Assembly (NCBI RefSeq): GCF_002899695.1 | Contig: NZ_PPEL01000018.1 | Coordinates: 1 to 41,840, forward strand | Source: Rubneribacter badeniensis | GTDB lineage: Bacteria; Actinomycetota; Coriobacteriia; Coriobacteriales; Eggerthellaceae | Reading direction: 5' to 3' | DNA length: 41,840 bases | Translations under genes and position numbers: made by a program | In this document: in pieces, positions 40,205 through 41,840 of the stretch | How the letters are laid out: every line of letters starts with the position of its first letter | How positions within the stretch are numbered: the first letter of the stretch is position 1 | The notes under the pieces: model-generated | What the model was told of the DNA's origin: nothing | What the model saw: the letters and a program-made list of their open reading frames with translations, nothing else | Databases searched by the model: none

Positions 40205-40746
40205 TGGCTCGCTACGGAATGCTCATCAACACGAAGAAATGCATCGGCTGCTACGCCTGCCGCGTGGCGTGCCAGCGCCAAAACGACCTTCTGCCCAACG
40301 AGGACTTCATCCGCTACGAGGAGAAGGAGACGGGCACGTACCCCGCCGTGCGCGTGGAGACGGTTCCGCTGCAGTGCATGCACTGCGAGGACGCGCCGTG
40401 CGCCGCGGTGTGCCCGACCGGTGCGGCTTACATCGGCACGGACGGCATCGTGCAGGTTGACCATGGGCGCTGCATCGGCTGCAAGTACTGCATGGCCGCC
40501 TGCCCCTACCAGGTGCGCGTGTTCAACGAGGAGACGGGCACGGTGGACAAGTGCCGCTTCTGCACCGTGTCGGCCGAGACGTCGGGCACGCAGATGTGCT
40601 CGTGCGTGGAAGCGTGCCTGACGGGCGCGCGCCTGTTCGGCGATTTGGACGATCCTGAAAGCGACATCGCCCAGGAGATCGCCGCCACGAACGCGCAGCC
40701 CATCGCCGGCGATCTGACCAAAGCGAAAATCTTCTACGTGAGGTGA
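40204..40746 (+). CDS. DmsB-like 4x[4Fe-4S] electron-transfer subunit, complex 2
   Basis: The product is 180 aa. The ATG overlaps the Mop stop (TAATG). The cysteine motifs begin C13-x2-C16-x2-C19-x3-C23, then QCMHCEDAPCAAVC, RCIGCKYCMAAC and a set beginning KCRFC. Four clusters form a wire between the NrfD anchor and the Mop subunit. It is a close paralogue of 8342-8875 (same length class, same C-terminal AKIFYVR/AKFYYVR end). There is no signal peptide. Confidence 0.92.
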   Translation: MARYGMLINTKKCIGCYACRVACQRQNDLLPNEDFIRYEEKETGTYPAVRVETVPLQCMHCEDAPCAAVCPTGAAYIGTDGIVQVDHGRCIGCKYCMAACPYQVRVFNEETGTVDKCRFCTVSAETSGTQMCSCVEACLTGARLFGDLDDPESDIAQEIAATNAQPIAGDLTKAKIFYVR

Positions 40747-40752
40747 TGAACG

Positions 40753-41646
40753 ATGACGTTTGAACCTATCTGGGGTGCCATCATCGCGTGGTACCTGTTC
40801 CTCGCCGGCTTGGGCGGCGGCGCGTTCGTGACCTCGGCGTTCCTCGGCTGGAAGCATCCCGAGGCCGTCAAGATGCGCAAGATCGGGCACGTGATCGCGC
40901 CGGTCGTCGTCATCGTGGGCCTCGTGCTGCTCATGTTCGACGCCGAGGGCGGCTTGCACAACCCGCTGCGCTTCGCGCTGCTGCTGACGAACTTCGGCTC
41001 CGTGATGACCTGGGGCGTGGTGTTCTTGGCCGGCTTCACGGTGGTTGCGCTCGTGGTGGTGCTGCTCGATTTCCTGAAGCGGCCCGTGCCGGTGTGGCTC
41101 GACATCGTGGGCGTGGTGTTCGCGCTGTGCGTGGCCATGTACACGGGCGCCCTGCTGGGCGTGTGCAAGACGTTCCCTTTGTGGAACAACGCGCTTCTGC
41201 CCATCCTGTTCCTCGTGTCGGCGATGTCTGCCGGCATGGCGTCGGTGCTGCTCGTCAGCATCGTGAGGCATGCCGACGAGTTCAATCGCGTGGGCGTGCT
41301 CAAGAAGTTCCACTTCTGCCTGCCCATCATCGAGCTGGTGCTGGTGGCGTCGCTTCTGTTCGTCACGTCGAGCAATTCCACTGCGGGGTGGAACTCGGTG
41401 GTGTCTTTGGTGGCGGGCGAGTTCGCGCCGTGGTTCTGGGTTGGGCTTGTGCTGATCGGCCTGGTGCTGCCCACTGTTTTGGAGACGTGGCTTCTGTTCT
41501 TCAGCCCGAGGGAGTTCGAGGAGAGTCGCAAGGCGCATTGGATCAGCTTCGGGTCGGACGTGGGCGTGCTCGTTGGCGGCTTTTTGCTGCGCTACCTGGT
41601 GGTGGTCGCGGCGTTGCCGGTGACGATGGTGGTGCCCATGCTGTAG
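40753..41646 (+). CDS. nrfD: NrfD/PsrC-like membrane anchor of Mop complex 2
   Basis: The product is 297 aa with about eight membrane segments (FEPIWGAIIAWYLFLAG at the start, GGFLLRYLVVVAALPVTMV at the end). It is expected to draw electrons from menaquinol and pass them to the DmsB-like subunit outside the membrane. It is the last gene of the five-gene operon, with the same GAGGTGATGAA RBS context as the paralogue at 7453-8334. A strong terminator follows at 41784. Confidence 0.92.
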   Translation: MTFEPIWGAIIAWYLFLAGLGGGAFVTSAFLGWKHPEAVKMRKIGHVIAPVVVIVGLVLLMFDAEGGLHNPLRFALLLTNFGSVMTWGVVFLAGFTVVALVVVLLDFLKRPVPVWLDIVGVVFALCVAMYTGALLGVCKTFPLWNNALLPILFLVSAMSAGMASVLLVSIVRHADEFNRVGVLKKFHFCLPIIELVLVASLLFVTSSNSTAGWNSVVSLVAGEFAPWFWVGLVLIGLVLPTVLETWLLFFSPREFEESRKAHWISFGSDVGVLVGGFLLRYLVVVAALPVTMVVPML

Positions 41647-41783
41647 GGCCCGTTGCCGCGCGGGCGAGCCGCGGTGCGTGGCGGGCTGCGGGTTGCGTGC
41701 CACGGATTGCGAGTTGCGAGTTGCGTCGGGTGATGCTGACGGCGCGGTCCTCAAGCTGCGCGCCATGCGGCAGACGAATGTGG

Positions 41784-41810
41784 GGCCCCTGCGAAAGCGG
41801 GGGCCTTTTT
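41784..41810 (+). terminator. Intrinsic terminator of the Mop operon 2
   Basis: A 9-bp stem GGCCCCTGC/GCGGGGGCC (one G-T wobble) with a GAAA tetraloop is followed by TTTTTG. It is a classical Rho-independent terminator, the clearest in the window. Confidence 0.88.
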
Positions 41811-41840
41811 GCATGGGAGGGGACGAGCGCGGGGGTGGGG

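Overview
The window looks like a chromosomal segment of a high-GC anaerobic actinobacterium of the Eggerthellaceae type (Eggerthella/Gordonibacter relatives). The evidence is the gene content: Tat-exported FAD reductases, exported molybdopterin oxidoreductases with DmsB- and NrfD-like partners, a cytochrome c/sulfite-oxidase-like fusion, an aldehyde:ferredoxin oxidoreductase, and five large membrane proteins that end in a LuxR/NarL helix-turn-helix. No rRNA, tRNA, phage or CRISPR was seen.

Layout. 0.1-6.6 kb: membrane LuxR regulator 1, a carboxymuconolactone decarboxylase-family protein, LuxR regulator 2 and its divergent FAD reductase. 7.4-11.1 kb (minus): a three-gene Mop/DmsB/NrfD operon. 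11.8-14.4 kb: LuxR regulator 3 and a TauE/SafE permease. 14.8-18.1 kb: LuxR regulator 4 and a divergent FAD reductase. 18.5-21.1 kb: a VapD-like protein with a small acidic partner, a universal stress protein and a MerR regulator. 21.2-23.9 kb (minus): a triheme cytochrome/SUOX fusion followed by a SUOX-like protein split over two ATGA-coupled cistrons. 24.5-28.1 kb: an aminotransferase, a DUF4143 ATPase under a palindromic promoter, and a threonine aldolase. 28.7-32.9 kb: LuxR regulator 5, broken by a G11 tract, divergent from a NifU-like scaffold gene coupled to an unknown 459-aa protein. 33.8-41.6 kb: an AOR gene divergent from a five-gene ferredoxin/TorD/Mop/DmsB/NrfD operon that is paralogous to the first Mop operon.

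How it fits together. The genes suggest modular anaerobic respiration: exported reductases fed from the quinone pool by NrfD/DmsB or through cytochromes, each next to a membrane-embedded LuxR regulator that may sense the substrate. The most notable signal is a recurring 7-3-7 palindrome (TACCCTC-TTT-GAGGGTA type). It lies a constant 21-22 bp upstream of a -10-like hexamer in front of four units: AOR, the ferredoxin-TorD-Mop operon, the first Mop operon and the NifU-like operon. This looks like a shared NarL-type operator. Two regulators with closely similar helix-turn-helix domains (11777-13396 and 28713-30369) sit beside these sites, and one of them is out of frame at an 11-G tract, so the circuit may be phase variable.

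The gene-free stretches hold several families of 158-168 bp elements with terminal inverted repeats, none with a transposase, plus long perfect palindromes, tandem repeats and several long poly-G tracts.
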